This document shows, piece by piece, positions 8,098 to 16,602 of a stretch of 42,699 nt of DNA. The notes below the pieces were generated by a model. It worked only from the letters and a program-made list of their open reading frames with translations, was not told where the DNA came from and did no database searches. Origin of the DNA: Ktedonobacteraceae bacterium (GTDB lineage: Bacteria > Chloroflexota > Ktedonobacteria > Ktedonobacterales > Ktedonobacteraceae); assembly GCA_019240835.1 (NCBI GenBank), contig JAFAXQ010000245.1, forward strand, positions 1 to 42,699. Reading direction: 5' to 3'. Both the position numbers and the translations under genes were made by a program. Each line of letters begins with the position of its first letter. The stretch's first letter is position 1.

Positions 8098-8982
8098 ATG
8101 CCGCGAGCTATCGATTTTCACGTCCATCTTCCCACCACCGAGTTTATACAGATCGCGCTCGGCCCCTACGCCAAAGCCGCTGAGCGCTTCTTCCGTACAG
8201 AAGTGAAGCTGAAAGATATTGAGCAATTCGCCGCCGACTATGCCGCACTTGATATAGTTGGCGTGCTGCTTGCGTGGGATGCCGAGACAGCAACGGGCCT
8301 ACCTCCGTTGAGCAACGATTATGTCGCGGCTATTGTGGAGCGCTATCCACAACAATTCATTGGCTTTGCTAGTGTTGATCCACACAAGGGCAAGGCAGCA
8401 GTGAAAGAAATTGAGCGGGCTATTAAGGATTTAGGGCTGGCAGGCGCTAAGTTCCATCCAGGAGCACAGGCGTTCTACCCCAATGATGCTACTTTTTACC
8501 CCCTCATGCACAAGATTCAAGAACTGGGAGTACCTGCACTTTTCCATACTGGAACGAATGGATTGGGTGCGGGAACGCCAGGGGGCATGGGTATTAAGCT
8601 GGATTATACGCGCCCTATCTACCTGGACGCGCTAGCTGCAGATTTCCCAGGGCTTACCATCATCGGTGCTCATCCCTCATGGCCATGGCATGAGGAGATG
8701 CTGGCCGCTATGCAGCACAAGAGCAATATTTACAACGACTTATCCGGCTGGTCTCCCAAATATATTCCAGAGATTCTGCTGCGGGAGGCTGCAACACGAC
8801 TGCAGGATCACTTCCTCTTTGGCTCCGACTATCCCTTTATTACACCACAGCGCTGGCTTCAGGATTTTGAGCGCTTCGACTACTTCAAACCAGAAGTACG
8901 CGAGAAACTCTTCTGGCGCAATGGGCAGAAGTTGCTCTCGCATACGAGTGTGGCAAGGATGCAATTCACTAGCACAATCTAA
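8098..8982 (+). CDS. Amidohydrolase family (amidohydrolase_2) metal-dependent hydrolase
   Basis: The 294-residue TIM-barrel protein has the family's metal-site pattern. It has DFHVH at residues 6-10 after strand 1, K118/H120 in GAKFHPGAQ, H150 in HTGT, H192 in GAHPSW, and the catalytic aspartate D244 in FGSDYP. This subgroup includes decarboxylases and lactonases acting on aromatic or carboxylic substrates. The substrate here cannot be read from the sequence. AGGAGG precedes ATG 8098 at normal spacing. The 3' end is unusual: the stop codon lies inside sequence that, on the other strand, encodes a transposase remnant. The last dozen residues (ARMQFTSTI) may therefore be recent additions from an insertion. 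Confidence 0.88.
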   Translation: MPRAIDFHVHLPTTEFIQIALGPYAKAAERFFRTEVKLKDIEQFAADYAALDIVGVLLAWDAETATGLPPLSNDYVAAIVERYPQQFIGFASVDPHKGKAAVKEIERAIKDLGLAGAKFHPGAQAFYPNDATFYPLMHKIQELGVPALFHTGTNGLGAGTPGGMGIKLDYTRPIYLDALAADFPGLTIIGAHPSWPWHEEMLAAMQHKSNIYNDLSGWSPKYIPEILLREAATRLQDHFLFGSDYPFITPQRWLQDFERFDYFKPEVREKLFWRNGQKLLSHTSVARMQFTSTI

Positions 8983-9117
8983 CGCCGTCCGTTTCCACTT
9001 ACCGGTCATATTTGGATGGATACTATGTTGAGCCGCAATCTGTCCCACCTGTGTCCAATTCTTGGTTCTGTTGTAGGCAAGCCACTGAGTAACCTCAAAG
9101 GGTGATGACGATTGAAA
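8977..9117 (-). pseudogene. Remnant of an IS3-type transposase OrfA
   Basis: The minus strand reads QVGQIAAQHSIHPNM then GKWKRTALD. This is the helix-turn-helix signature of OrfA of IS3-family elements (usually -IA-x-x-x-x-IHP-x-x-I-x-x-WK-x-x-ALE). It is preceded by a less recognisable stretch (FEVTQWLAYNRTKNW). The expected N-terminus (KFT-x-EFK) and OrfB are absent, so this is a fragment. Its downstream end overlaps the last codons of the amidohydrolase gene. Confidence 0.5.
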
Positions 9118-9366
9118 CGGAGCAATATGTTTGACCGTGTAACAGGTGGGATAGGAGAAGAGTTTTTCTTGCTTGCTCCTCTGGGCGAAGCAAGGTGAAC
9201 AGACAGCTATGACATCCCTTGAGAAGTAGGCGTACGAGTTAATTATGTTTGTTGATCCCATAGCTCCTGTTGAAGGAACAGGAAGGTGACGTCGGAGTCC
9301 TCATCGACTCGGTCAGTATGCTAGCTTGTTAAAAATGCATCTCATGAAGGGAGAAAAGACTTACCG
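9118..9366. other. Intergenic stretch without a recognised gene
   Basis: Together with the transposase fragment this fills the 384-base gap between the amidohydrolase and the MscS-like gene. I see only a small hairpin (TCCTGTT 9265-9271 with AACAGGA 9277-9283) and the GGGAGAA ribosome binding site before ATG 9367. It may be residue of the same insertion. Confidence 0.4.
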
Positions 9367-10149
9367 ATGCCTGTTGTCGTAACAAACTGGGGTGAAGCAA
9401 TCTTCACGGCGTTCACCAACGCCTTAAATCTCCTGCTCACCTTTATTCCGAGATTTCTTGGTTTTCTGGTCATCCTGCTAGTTGGCTGGATCATCGCCAG
9501 TGTTGTCAGCCGAGTCCTGACCTTACTGCTACGCAAGGTCGGCTTTGATCGCTTATCAGACCGCATTGGCCTGGCACGTTTGGAACAACAGATAGGCGTA
9601 CGCACCGATACTGCGGGAATCTTAGGCAAGATTGTCTACTGGTTCATCTTCCTGATCTTCCTAGTGCCTGCCACTGATGCGCTGGGTATCCCGACGGTGA
9701 GTGCCGTCCTGAGCGGATTAGTGGCCTACATTCCCAACGTGTTTGTGGCTATCCTGGTACTGTTCTTGGGCACGCTGGCAGCGACATTTGTCGCTGACAT
9801 TGTCCGTGGTGCGACGGCGACGGCTCGTATCGGCAACTCACTCATTTTTGCCGGAATCGCTCGTTGGGCCATTATTGGCTTTGCACTACTCATCGCCCTT
9901 GAGCAATTACAGATCGCCCCAGCCCTGATCAATGTCCTGTTTACAGCTATTGTAGGAGCGGTCGCCCTTGCGTTCGGTCTGGCTTTTGGGCTTGGAGGCC
10001 GCGAGACGGCGCAACGCTGGCTTGCGCGGACGGAAATTGCCGTCAGTAGTGCTGTCGACCAGAATAGGGTGCAGCAGATGATGGATCAAGCTCAGACGAC
10101 CGCTCAGATACAAACGGATCAGATTCGTCCCAACAGTGGGACCCGTTAG
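9367..10149 (+). CDS. Mechanosensitive-channel-like membrane protein with conserved TM helices
   Basis: The 260-residue integral membrane protein has several hydrophobic helices at about residues 15-50, 90-110, 113-140, 158-178 and 185-210. The first (FLGFLVILLVGWIIASVVSR) and the GLARLEQQIG and GGRETAQRW stretches match the conserved-TM-helix family (PF05552). This family resembles the MscS membrane domain but lacks the cytoplasmic MscS vestibule. Members are small-conductance channel or CmpX-like proteins, and their physiological role is poorly known. The start ATG 9367 follows GGGAGAA. The gene is probably monocistronic and ends at a hairpin shared with the convergent ftsH gene. Confidence 0.8.
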   Translation: MPVVVTNWGEAIFTAFTNALNLLLTFIPRFLGFLVILLVGWIIASVVSRVLTLLLRKVGFDRLSDRIGLARLEQQIGVRTDTAGILGKIVYWFIFLIFLVPATDALGIPTVSAVLSGLVAYIPNVFVAILVLFLGTLAATFVADIVRGATATARIGNSLIFAGIARWAIIGFALLIALEQLQIAPALINVLFTAIVGAVALAFGLAFGLGGRETAQRWLARTEIAVSSAVDQNRVQQMMDQAQTTAQIQTDQIRPNSGTR

Positions 10150-10207
10150 CGTGATTTGTCTGAATTCTTAGTTCTTCCGCTGTTTCTCTTTCCTACCCAG
10201 TGCAGGG

Positions 10208-10244
10208 CCAGATGTATATGAGCAAGGCTCATGCACATCTCTGG
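10208..10244. terminator. Hairpin between convergent MscS-like gene and ftsH
   Basis: The 10208-10223 arm (ending TATATGAGC) pairs with 10227-10244 (starting GCTCATGCAC) around an AAG loop, with two central mismatches and a 2-base bulge. T-tracts are weak on both sides, so it may work as a bidirectional terminator or only stabilise 3' ends. Confidence 0.45.
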
Positions 10245-10265
10245 CTCTGTTCTGTTTGAAAGCCT

Positions 10266-12323
10266 TTATTGGAATGCTGGTGGCACTGGGGGCGAAGGCG
10301 GTGGAGAGGGTGCTAGAATTATTCCGTTTTGAGAGTGAGCCGACTGTGTAGAGGCCATTACTACCCCCGTTTCCTCCATGATGACACGTAGTTGCTTGGC
10401 GTCAATCGTTTCATGACGGCGCAGTTGCTCAGCGATGCGGTCCAGTGTGGGACGATGGCTGGTGAGCAATTCGATGGCTTGTGCGTAGCAAGTACGCACT
10501 ATGCGATCGACCTCCTCATCGATCAGCTCTGCTGTCTCTTCGCTGTAAGTGTTTGGTGCTCCCGTGTCGCCTCCGTTGAGAAATGGGCTTTGGCGCTCGC
10601 TAAACGAGACTGTGCCCAAGCGTTCACTCATGCCCCAGCGTGTGACCATCTGGCGCGCTATCATGGTCACGCGCTGTAAGTCGTTTTCCGCCCCAGTGGT
10701 GATGCGATCAAAGACTGCCTGCTCGGCAGCGCGGCCTCCTAGGGCAGTGACGATTTGGGCCAACAGATACTCCTTCGAGTAGTTGTAACGATCATCTAGC
10801 GGCGTGTACATCGTCACGCCGAGCGCCTGCCCACGTGGTACTATACTGACCTTAGTCACAGGATCTGTGCCCTCTAAGAGCAGCCCAGTCAAAGCATGCC
10901 CACCCTCGTGATAGGCGGTTATGTTGCGGTCCTCTTCGCTGAGCACCAGTGGACGCTCGGCACCCAGAAGAATCTTATCCAAAGCTTCGTTGAAGCAGCG
11001 CTGGGTGACCTTATCCAGGTCACGTCGTGCCGCCAGCAGCGAGGCTTCGTTCACCAGATTTGCTAAATCTGCACCGACCATGCCTGTGGTGGAACGAGCC
11101 ACACCAACCAAATCCACGTCGGGAGCCAGTGGGACGTTGCGCGTATGGATTTTGAGAATAGCCAGACGCCCGTTCCAGTCGGGACGATCTACCGTCACGC
11201 GTCTATCAAAGCGCCCTGGTCGTAGCAATGCCTGATCGAGTCCATCGGGGCGGTTGGTAGCGCCGATGACAACCACCGCCTGACGTGTATCGAAGCCGTC
11301 CATCTCAACGAGCAACTGGTTGAGTGTCTGTTCACGTTCATCATTGGTGTTAATGCTGGCACCGCGCTGGCGAGCCACAGCGTCAATTTCGTCGATAAAG
11401 ATGATGCTAGGTGCTGCCTTCTTGGCTTGGTCGAAGAGGTCACGCACACGGCTGGCACCTACGCCGACGAGCACTTCCACGAATTCCGAGCCGGACATAG
11501 AGTAGAAGGGCACACTTGCCTCGCCCGCTACTGCTCGCGCTAGCAGCGTCTTACCCGTTCCCGGGGGACCTACGAGCAGCACACCACGTGGAATCTTGCC
11601 ACCCAGGCGCTGGAACTTCTGCGGTGTCTTCAGGAACTCGACAACCTCTTGCAGCTCGTACTTGGACTCATCCACTCCGGCAACGTCAGCAAAGGTGGTG
11701 CTGGGGCGATCTTCGAGAATCAGTTTTGCCCGACTCTTGCCAAAGCTGAAAATACCCTGCTGGCCCTGTGTCGCCCGGCGGCTGAAGAAGAAGAATACGC
11801 CGATGAAGAACGCCCAGGGGAGGATGCCGATGAGCAAGTTGACCCAGAAGCTGTTATCTGTTGGTGGTTGGTATGCAACAACCGCTCCATTTTTAATGAG
11901 TAACTGGGGTAGTTGTGGATCTCCGTTGGGGAGTTGCACAACATGATACATAGTCAAACCTTTAATGGGCGCTTTTAGTTCGCCCTGGATATCGGTCTGC
12001 CCAATAAAAGTGGCCGACTTGATATTTTTTGCGTTGATTTGATTGTAGAAATCGCTATAAGTCAGTTCAATACGTTGTGGAGTACTATTGTTCGGATTCA
12101 CGTTGTTGAAGTAGTTGTAGATGTAGATAACTAGGAAAACGGCAGCAATCACCAATAGCCAGCGGTTAAGGTTAGATGGGCGTCCGGTTTGTGGCGACCC
12201 ATTTGGCGTTGCACGCTCAGCAAGCCCTCGGTTCTTCTGCTGTTTGTCGTTGTTGTTTTGTAGCCACCGCATGTTAAACGGTTTTCTCTCCATATCCATT
12301 CTCTGCTTTCCAGGCCTCGCCAT
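10266..12323 (-). CDS. ftsH: ATP-dependent zinc metalloprotease FtsH
   Basis: The 685-residue membrane-bound AAA+ protease degrades misfolded membrane proteins and regulatory proteins. Two transmembrane helices ([18 protein letters not shown] and [20 protein letters not shown]) flank a small extracytoplasmic domain. The AAA domain has Walker A GPPGTGKT at 252-259, Walker B IIFIDEID at about 306-313, and an SRH ending RPGRFDRRV. The protease domain has the zinc motif HEGGH at 472-476. The tail is unusual and proline-rich ([10 protein letters not shown]). The first ATG (12323) has no clear ribosome binding site. An in-frame ATG at 12299 is preceded by GGAAAG at good spacing and may be the true start. 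The gene is divergent from minCDE. Confidence 0.97.
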   Translation of the reverse strand: MARPGKQRMDMERKPFNMRWLQNNNDKQQKNRGLAERATPNGSPQTGRPSNLNRWLLVIAAVFLVIYIYNYFNNVNPNNSTPQRIELTYSDFYNQINAKNIKSATFIGQTDIQGELKAPIKGLTMYHVVQLPNGDPQLPQLLIKNGAVVAYQPPTDNSFWVNLLIGILPWAFFIGVFFFFSRRATQGQQGIFSFGKSRAKLILEDRPSTTFADVAGVDESKYELQEVVEFLKTPQKFQRLGGKIPRGVLLVGPPGTGKTLLARAVAGEASVPFYSMSGSEFVEVLVGVGASRVRDLFDQAKKAAPSIIFIDEIDAVARQRGASINTNDEREQTLNQLLVEMDGFDTRQAVVVIGATNRPDGLDQALLRPGRFDRRVTVDRPDWNGRLAILKIHTRNVPLAPDVDLVGVARSTTGMVGADLANLVNEASLLAARRDLDKVTQRCFNEALDKILLGAERPLVLSEEDRNITAYHEGGHALTGLLLEGTDPVTKVSIVPRGQALGVTMYTPLDDRYNYSKEYLLAQIVTALGGRAAEQAVFDRITTGAENDLQRVTMIARQMVTRWGMSERLGTVSFSERQSPFLNGGDTGAPNTYSEETAELIDEEVDRIVRTCYAQAIELLTSHRPTLDRIAEQLRRHETIDAKQLRVIMEETGVVMASTQSAHSQNGIILAPSPPPSPPVPPAFQ

Positions 12324-12383
12324 GCGGTATCTCTGACTGACGGAAAGATATCAATATGTGGGCCTCCATATAGGAACGATTTT

Positions 12384-12389
12384 ATTATA
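12384..12389 (-). promoter_or_regulatory. Candidate -10 box for ftsH
   Basis: The minus strand has a perfect TATAAT here, about 60 bases upstream of the first ftsH ATG. No good -35 box is visible at 16-18 bases, so the promoter may depend on an activator. Confidence 0.35.
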
Positions 12390-12455
12390 TCTTATTAGCC
12401 ATCAGAATGCACACATGAGATTAATGGCCAAGGCTATTCTAAAGTCCTTTCTCTC

Positions 12456-12484
12456 TTGCTTTTTCACAGGAGGATGCCTATACT
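12456..12484 (+). promoter_or_regulatory. Candidate promoter for the minCDE genes
   Basis: TTGCTT (12456-12461) and TATACT (12479-12484) have a 17-base spacer. The predicted start is near 12491, about 70 bases before the minC ATG. Confidence 0.45.
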
Positions 12485-12559
12485 GTAAAATATCAAACTA
12501 CTGTGCAGTAGCTTGACGCAATCTTCAGCGCATCATCTCAACGAATTGGGAATCATGGC

Positions 12560-13339
12560 ATGGAGGACAATCCAGATCAAGGAGCGAGGGCGCAGAAGCA
12601 ACATAGCCAGCCAGACGGACTAGAAAGTGAGGAGAGACAGTCTGTGCAAGGATACATTGCGATCAAGGGCACGCGTAATGGACTACTGTTGACTCTAGAG
12701 CCGAATACCTCTTTTAGCGAGTTGTTACAGGCATTGGCCGAGCGGTTGGCAGAGGCTCCCGCTTTTTTCCGTGGTGCATCCCTCTCTGTTGACACGAGTC
12801 GTCGGTCGCTACGTGTGAGAGAACGCATACAGTTGGAGGGCCTACTCGCACACTATCAGATGTCGATAGCGGCTTCTGAACAAGTCAGTACGCACAGGGA
12901 AGTCAGGACGGTTACTCTCTCCCCCGCGGATATTTCCTCAACCGATGACACAGCTTCGATTAGCGAACCAGCAAGGCACGACTCACGGGAATCGGCAGAT
13001 ACGCTCTTCCTGCGCCGCACGGTACGCTCGGGACAAGCCATTCAACATCATAGTAATATCGTCATTATGGGAGATGTCAATCCGGGCGCAGAAATCATTG
13101 CTAGTGGGGATGTCATCGTCTGGGGGGTGTTGCGCGGCATGGTTCACGCAGGCTACCCTGACAACGAGCAGGCCCTGGTCTGTTCGCTGCAACTGGCTCC
13201 CGTGCAACTACGCATCGCTCATCTTCTTTCGCGTCCACCAGAAGGGTTTGAGGCGCAACCGCGACCAGAAATTGCCATGATTCGGCAAGGACGCATTGTG
13301 GTCGAAGCATGGACGAACGGGCGGGTGCTGCGTCGCTAG
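12560..13339 (+). CDS. minC: Septum site-determining protein MinC
   Basis: MinC inhibits FtsZ assembly away from mid-cell and is recruited to the membrane by MinD. The 259-residue protein has an N-terminal FtsZ-inhibitory domain (about residues 30-105, IKGTRNGLLLTLE). A variable linker follows. The C-terminal right-handed beta-helix (about 145-250) carries the hallmark RSGQAIQHHSNIVIMGDVN, then GAEIIASGDVIVWGVLRG and HAGYPDN. That domain dimerises and binds MinD. minC is 59 bases before minD and in the same direction. The start ATG 12560 lacks a strong ribosome binding site, and no better start in frame was seen. Confidence 0.93.
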   Translation: MEDNPDQGARAQKQHSQPDGLESEERQSVQGYIAIKGTRNGLLLTLEPNTSFSELLQALAERLAEAPAFFRGASLSVDTSRRSLRVRERIQLEGLLAHYQMSIAASEQVSTHREVRTVTLSPADISSTDDTASISEPARHDSRESADTLFLRRTVRSGQAIQHHSNIVIMGDVNPGAEIIASGDVIVWGVLRGMVHAGYPDNEQALVCSLQLAPVQLRIAHLLSRPPEGFEAQPRPEIAMIRQGRIVVEAWTNGRVLRR

Positions 13340-13345
13340 GATTTA

Positions 13346-13354
13346 TGCTATACT
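13346..13354 (+). promoter_or_regulatory. Possible internal extended -10 promoter before minD
   Basis: TGC-TATACT in the minC-minD gap forms an extended -10 element about 38 bases before the minD transcript would meet its ribosome binding site. No -35 match is visible. It could raise MinD and MinE levels above MinC. Confidence 0.35.
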
Positions 13355-13398
13355 ATTTTCCAAATACGTGTCTGATGAGTTTTTAATGGAGCACTCTT

Positions 13399-14238
13399 AT
13401 GGACGGTAGTCGGATCATCACCATCACTTCTGGTAAGGGAGGCGTCGGCAAAACGACAACAACAGCCAATCTCGGTACTGCTCTGGCTATGCAAGGCAAG
13501 AAAGTTGCTGTGCTCGATGCCGACATTGGGCTACGTAACCTCGATGCTGTGATGGGCCTGGAGAACCGCATCGTCTACGATCTCGTGGATGTGGTAGAGG
13601 GTCAGTGCCGTCTCAAGCAGGCTTTGATTAAAGATAAACGTCAACCAGAACTGTACCTACTACCAGCCGCTCAAACACGTGATAAGAACGCAGTCAATAG
13701 TGTACAAATGGAGCAGCTCTGTCAGGAACTGCGCCAGGATTTTGATTTTGTTATCATCGATTCTCCTGCGGGCATTGAGCAGGGCTTCCGTAATGCTATT
13801 GTAGGTGCCGACGAGATCATTATCGTGGCTAACCCTGAGATGGCATCAGTACGTGATGCAGACCGCATCATTGGCCTTGTAGAGGCGGCTGGTAAGACGG
13901 AGCCACGCCTGATTCTTAATCGTCTTCGTGCAGAGATGGTGAAACGCGGTGATATGATGGCTATCACCGATGTGTTGGAGGTATTGAACGTTGACCTGAT
14001 CGGCATTGTGCCGGAGGATGAAAGCATCATTATTGCCACCAACAAGGGAGAGCCTGCCGTCTATGACAAGCGTTCACGCGCCGGGCGGGCTTATCTTGAT
14101 ACCGCGCAACGCCTATTGGGGGAAGAAGTTCCTCTCGGCGAACTGCTAGATGCTCCATCACTTTTGGAAAGGCTACGTCGCCTGATTAGATTTGGTCCCG
14201 CTCTGTCTGAGAAGTCTGAGCACTCTCAGTCGTCCTAA
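13399..14238 (+). CDS. minD: Septum site-determining protein MinD
   Basis: MinD is the membrane-associated ATPase that carries MinC and is released by MinE. The 279-residue protein has the deviant Walker A SGKGGVGKTTT at residues 11-21, with the signature lysine K13. Other family features are LDADIGLRNLDAVMGLENR, the switch-region DSPAGIEQGF, and NRLRAEMV. A C-terminal amphipathic membrane-targeting helix (LLERLRRLIRF) is followed by a short serine-rich tail. It sits between minC and minE, 14 bases upstream of minE. Confidence 0.97.
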   Translation: MDGSRIITITSGKGGVGKTTTTANLGTALAMQGKKVAVLDADIGLRNLDAVMGLENRIVYDLVDVVEGQCRLKQALIKDKRQPELYLLPAAQTRDKNAVNSVQMEQLCQELRQDFDFVIIDSPAGIEQGFRNAIVGADEIIIVANPEMASVRDADRIIGLVEAAGKTEPRLILNRLRAEMVKRGDMMAITDVLEVLNVDLIGIVPEDESIIIATNKGEPAVYDKRSRAGRAYLDTAQRLLGEEVPLGELLDAPSLLERLRRLIRFGPALSEKSEHSQSS

Positions 14239-14252
14239 GGGGGCATGAAGGT

Positions 14253-14579
14253 ATGGGTGTCTTTGAGTTTATGGTTGGACGTAAGAAACCGACGCCAGGC
14301 GAGTTGGCGAAAGAACGCTTGAAGGTCGTGCTTGTACACGACCGCCTGAAGGTATCCCCGGAGTTGCTGGAACTTATTAAGTCAGAACTTCTCAGCGTGC
14401 TTTCACGCCGCCTGGACATCGATGAACAACATATGCAGATCACTATGACTCGCGAGGGAGGCTTGGATACACTGCTGGCCAATGCCCCTATCAAGCGGCA
14501 GAAGGTAACCTTTGAATGGGATCCTCCCTCAAAGGATGTAATACGCGGCAAGATCCACGTTGAAGAAGACGAGCAGTAA
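14253..14579 (+). CDS. minE: Cell division topological specificity factor MinE
   Basis: MinE stimulates MinD ATPase and confines MinC/MinD activity in space. The 108-residue protein has the family order. It has a short hydrophobic and basic N-terminus (MGVFEFMVGRKK), the MinD-interacting helix or strand (KERLKVVLVHDRLKVSPE), and the dimerisation domain (ELLSVLSRRLDIDEQHMQIT). A second ATG seven codons in (MVGRKK) is an alternative start. A purine-rich AAGGGGG-AAGG region precedes 14253. All three Min proteins are present, which suggests dynamic rather than static pole marking. Confidence 0.93.
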   Translation: MGVFEFMVGRKKPTPGELAKERLKVVLVHDRLKVSPELLELIKSELLSVLSRRLDIDEQHMQITMTREGGLDTLLANAPIKRQKVTFEWDPPSKDVIRGKIHVEEDEQ

Positions 14580-14602
14580 ACCATTACTTTCTGGTCATTC
14601 AG

Positions 14603-14632
14603 TTGACTTGTCTTTAATGGCTGCGTTAGGAT
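14603..14632 (+). promoter_or_regulatory. Candidate promoter for the VOC dioxygenase-like gene
   Basis: TTGACT (14603-14608) and TAGGAT (14627-14632) are separated by 18 bases. This gives a predicted leader of about 50 bases before the GTG start at 14689. Confidence 0.35.
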
Positions 14633-14688
14633 GATAGCTGTGTAGCATATGATTTGAAATTGTACCGTGCTGGCTATCAGGAGGCATT

Positions 14689-15645
14689 GTGAGCGATCAA
14701 CAGATTCAGAGAGTCAAAGTGAAGCGGTTGGCACATGTGGGCTTATGGGCAACCGATGTAGTAGCTCAAGCTAACTTCTATCGTCAGGTGATGGGCTTTG
14801 ATGTGCGTACAGTCGTAGCCAAGCAGAATGTCTCTCTAGACGAGGCAAATGTATTTCTTTCTCTAGGTGATACCCAGCATAGCCTAGCTATTTTTAGCGA
14901 TACCCAGGCTAATCCAAGCAATGGCTACAAGCCATCCTCCCGCTCACAACTTCAACATCTCTCCTTTGAGGTTGATACTGACGTCGAGCTTGCGGCATTG
15001 GCAGCGCGACTGAATATGGCTAACGTTGAGGTGACGCTGGCAACCCGCGACGGCGATCCAGAACTAGGTGATACCCTCTGGTTCAACGATCCAGACGGTA
15101 ATCGTATTGAAATCGCTGCGCCACCGGATATGATGTCCGCACACTTGTTGGCAGCAGGAGGTCAGCGCCTTTGCTTCCGTCCCTATGCCTTGCAACATGT
15201 TGCGTTGGAGACGGAGAACTTGGAGGCGATGGTTGCTTTCTATACAGAGACACTCGGCTTCGATATCTCTGACTGGCTGCTGCGCGAGTGTGTCTGGTTG
15301 CGTTGCAATAGCAATCATCGTACGCTCATTCTCATACAGGGTAAGCAGGGTGTAGATCACGTCGGCTATACTATCTCTGATGGCCCCGAGCTGCTCCGCT
15401 GGGCTGATCATCTCAGCCTCAAGCAGACGCCTATCCTCTGGGGACCGGGACGCCACGGGACGGGCAATGACCTGTTCTTGCGCTTTGCCGATGCTGAGGG
15501 AATACATATCGAACTGTCAGCCGAATTGCAGCAATATTATGACCGCGATGTCACTACGCCTCCGCGCCTCTGGCATACACGCTCTTCCGCTTACAATCTC
15601 TGGGCTGCGTTACCTAACTGGATGCGCGAGGAGATCCTGATATAA
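14689..15645 (+). CDS. Two-domain VOC (glyoxalase/extradiol dioxygenase-like) protein
   Basis: The 318-residue protein starts at GTG 14689 after AGGAGG. It has two vicinal-oxygen-chelate modules. The first (about 12-145) begins AHVGLWATDVVAQANFYRQV and continues with LQHLSFEVD and NDPDGNRIEIAAP. The second (about 165-285) begins LQHVALETENLEAMVAFYTE and continues with DHVGYTISD and GIHIELSAE. The paired His-His-Glu pattern in the C-terminal module is that of catechol 2,3-dioxygenase-type extradiol enzymes, which open aromatic rings using iron. The substrate is not readable. The convergent FAH-family gene would suit a later step of aromatic breakdown. The 3' end overlaps that gene by 32 bases. 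Confidence 0.85.
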   Translation: MSDQQIQRVKVKRLAHVGLWATDVVAQANFYRQVMGFDVRTVVAKQNVSLDEANVFLSLGDTQHSLAIFSDTQANPSNGYKPSSRSQLQHLSFEVDTDVELAALAARLNMANVEVTLATRDGDPELGDTLWFNDPDGNRIEIAAPPDMMSAHLLAAGGQRLCFRPYALQHVALETENLEAMVAFYTETLGFDISDWLLRECVWLRCNSNHRTLILIQGKQGVDHVGYTISDGPELLRWADHLSLKQTPILWGPGRHGTGNDLFLRFADAEGIHIELSAELQQYYDRDVTTPPRLWHTRSSAYNLWAALPNWMREEILI

Positions 15646-16582
15646 GAGCCTGCTTCATGGTGTTGCGCAGCATGCCAATGCCTGTGACCTCGGCCTCCAC
15701 TATATCATTAGGCTTAAGGAATTCGGCAGGAGTGCGTGAAAAGCCGACGCCACTCGGGGTGCCGGTAGCGATGATGTCTCCTGGCTCCAGTGTCATGCCC
15801 AGTGAGAGGATAGCAATGATCTGGTTAATCGAGAAGATCATCATACTCGTATTCGAGTTTTGCTTGGTCACGCCGTTGACACGCAGGTTGAGCGCCAAAT
15901 TATGCGGGTTAGCAATTTCATCGGCGGTGACAATGCAGGGTCCCATGGGGCAGAACCCGTCCAGACTCTTGCCCTTAAAATATTGTTTGTGACGCGCCTG
16001 CACGTCGCGGGCAGTAACGTCATTGATGACTGTGTAGCCGAAGACGTGTGAGGGGGCATCCTCTTCGCCTATATTTTTGCCTCGCTTACCAATAATGACA
16101 CCCAATTCAACTTCCCAGTCAATCTCTGTAGAAACCGCAGGATCAATCTCTATCTCACCATAGGGGCCGTTAACGCTAGTCGTAGACTTGGTGAAGAAGA
16201 CAGGTACTGTCGGTGCATCGGCGCTACGTCCGCGTACTTGGGCTGTCTCCCTAGCGTGTTCACTATAATTGAGGGCCATGCATATAATATTCTTACGTGG
16301 CTGCGGAATAGGTGCAGCGAGCTGTACCTCACTCAACTTGTGTGCCGCCCCAATATCAGTAAAAGTCTTTACTTCGCTAAAGCGTCGGTTCCCGACCTTC
16401 TCCAGAATGGTCTCTATATCCTGCTTGCCCTTCTCGTAGTTTTCAATCAGCCCAAGCATCTGGTCAGAGGTAATAAGCTTGAGTGTGCGACCAGCCAAGT
16501 CGACATCGAGGACTTCGTCATCTCGCACGATACCAAGATGCGGTGTGGGGATTTCGGTGGTAGAGAAACTTACAAATCTCAT
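15614..16582 (-). CDS. Fumarylacetoacetate hydrolase family protein
   Basis: The 322-residue protein has the full FAH catalytic domain from about residue 95 onward. Visible blocks are IICMALNYSEHA, FTKSTTSVNGPYGEIEI, DWEVELGVIIGKRGKNI, FGYTVINDVTARDVQ, KSLDGFCPMGPCIVTADEI and LEPGDIIATGTPSGVGF. They provide the acidic Mg/Mn ligands and catalytic His of this fold. Family members hydrolyse or decarboxylate carbon-carbon bonds in aromatic catabolites, or act as acylpyruvases. AAGGAGAT precedes ATG 16582. It lies 20 bases downstream of aroE on the same strand, so the two are probably cotranscribed. Confidence 0.92.
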   Translation of the reverse strand: MRFVSFSTTEIPTPHLGIVRDDEVLDVDLAGRTLKLITSDQMLGLIENYEKGKQDIETILEKVGNRRFSEVKTFTDIGAAHKLSEVQLAAPIPQPRKNIICMALNYSEHARETAQVRGRSADAPTVPVFFTKSTTSVNGPYGEIEIDPAVSTEIDWEVELGVIIGKRGKNIGEEDAPSHVFGYTVINDVTARDVQARHKQYFKGKSLDGFCPMGPCIVTADEIANPHNLALNLRVNGVTKQNSNTSMMIFSINQIIAILSLGMTLEPGDIIATGTPSGVGFSRTPAEFLKPNDIVEAEVTGIGMLRNTMKQALISGSPRASS

Positions 16583-16602
16583 GAAAGAGATCTCCTTATT
16601 GT

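Noticed and set aside
8740-9261. The whole 173-codon minus-strand frame as an intact gene
   Set aside because: Only about 40 codons resemble a transposase. The rest is antisense to the amidohydrolase or featureless, so a fragment is the better description.
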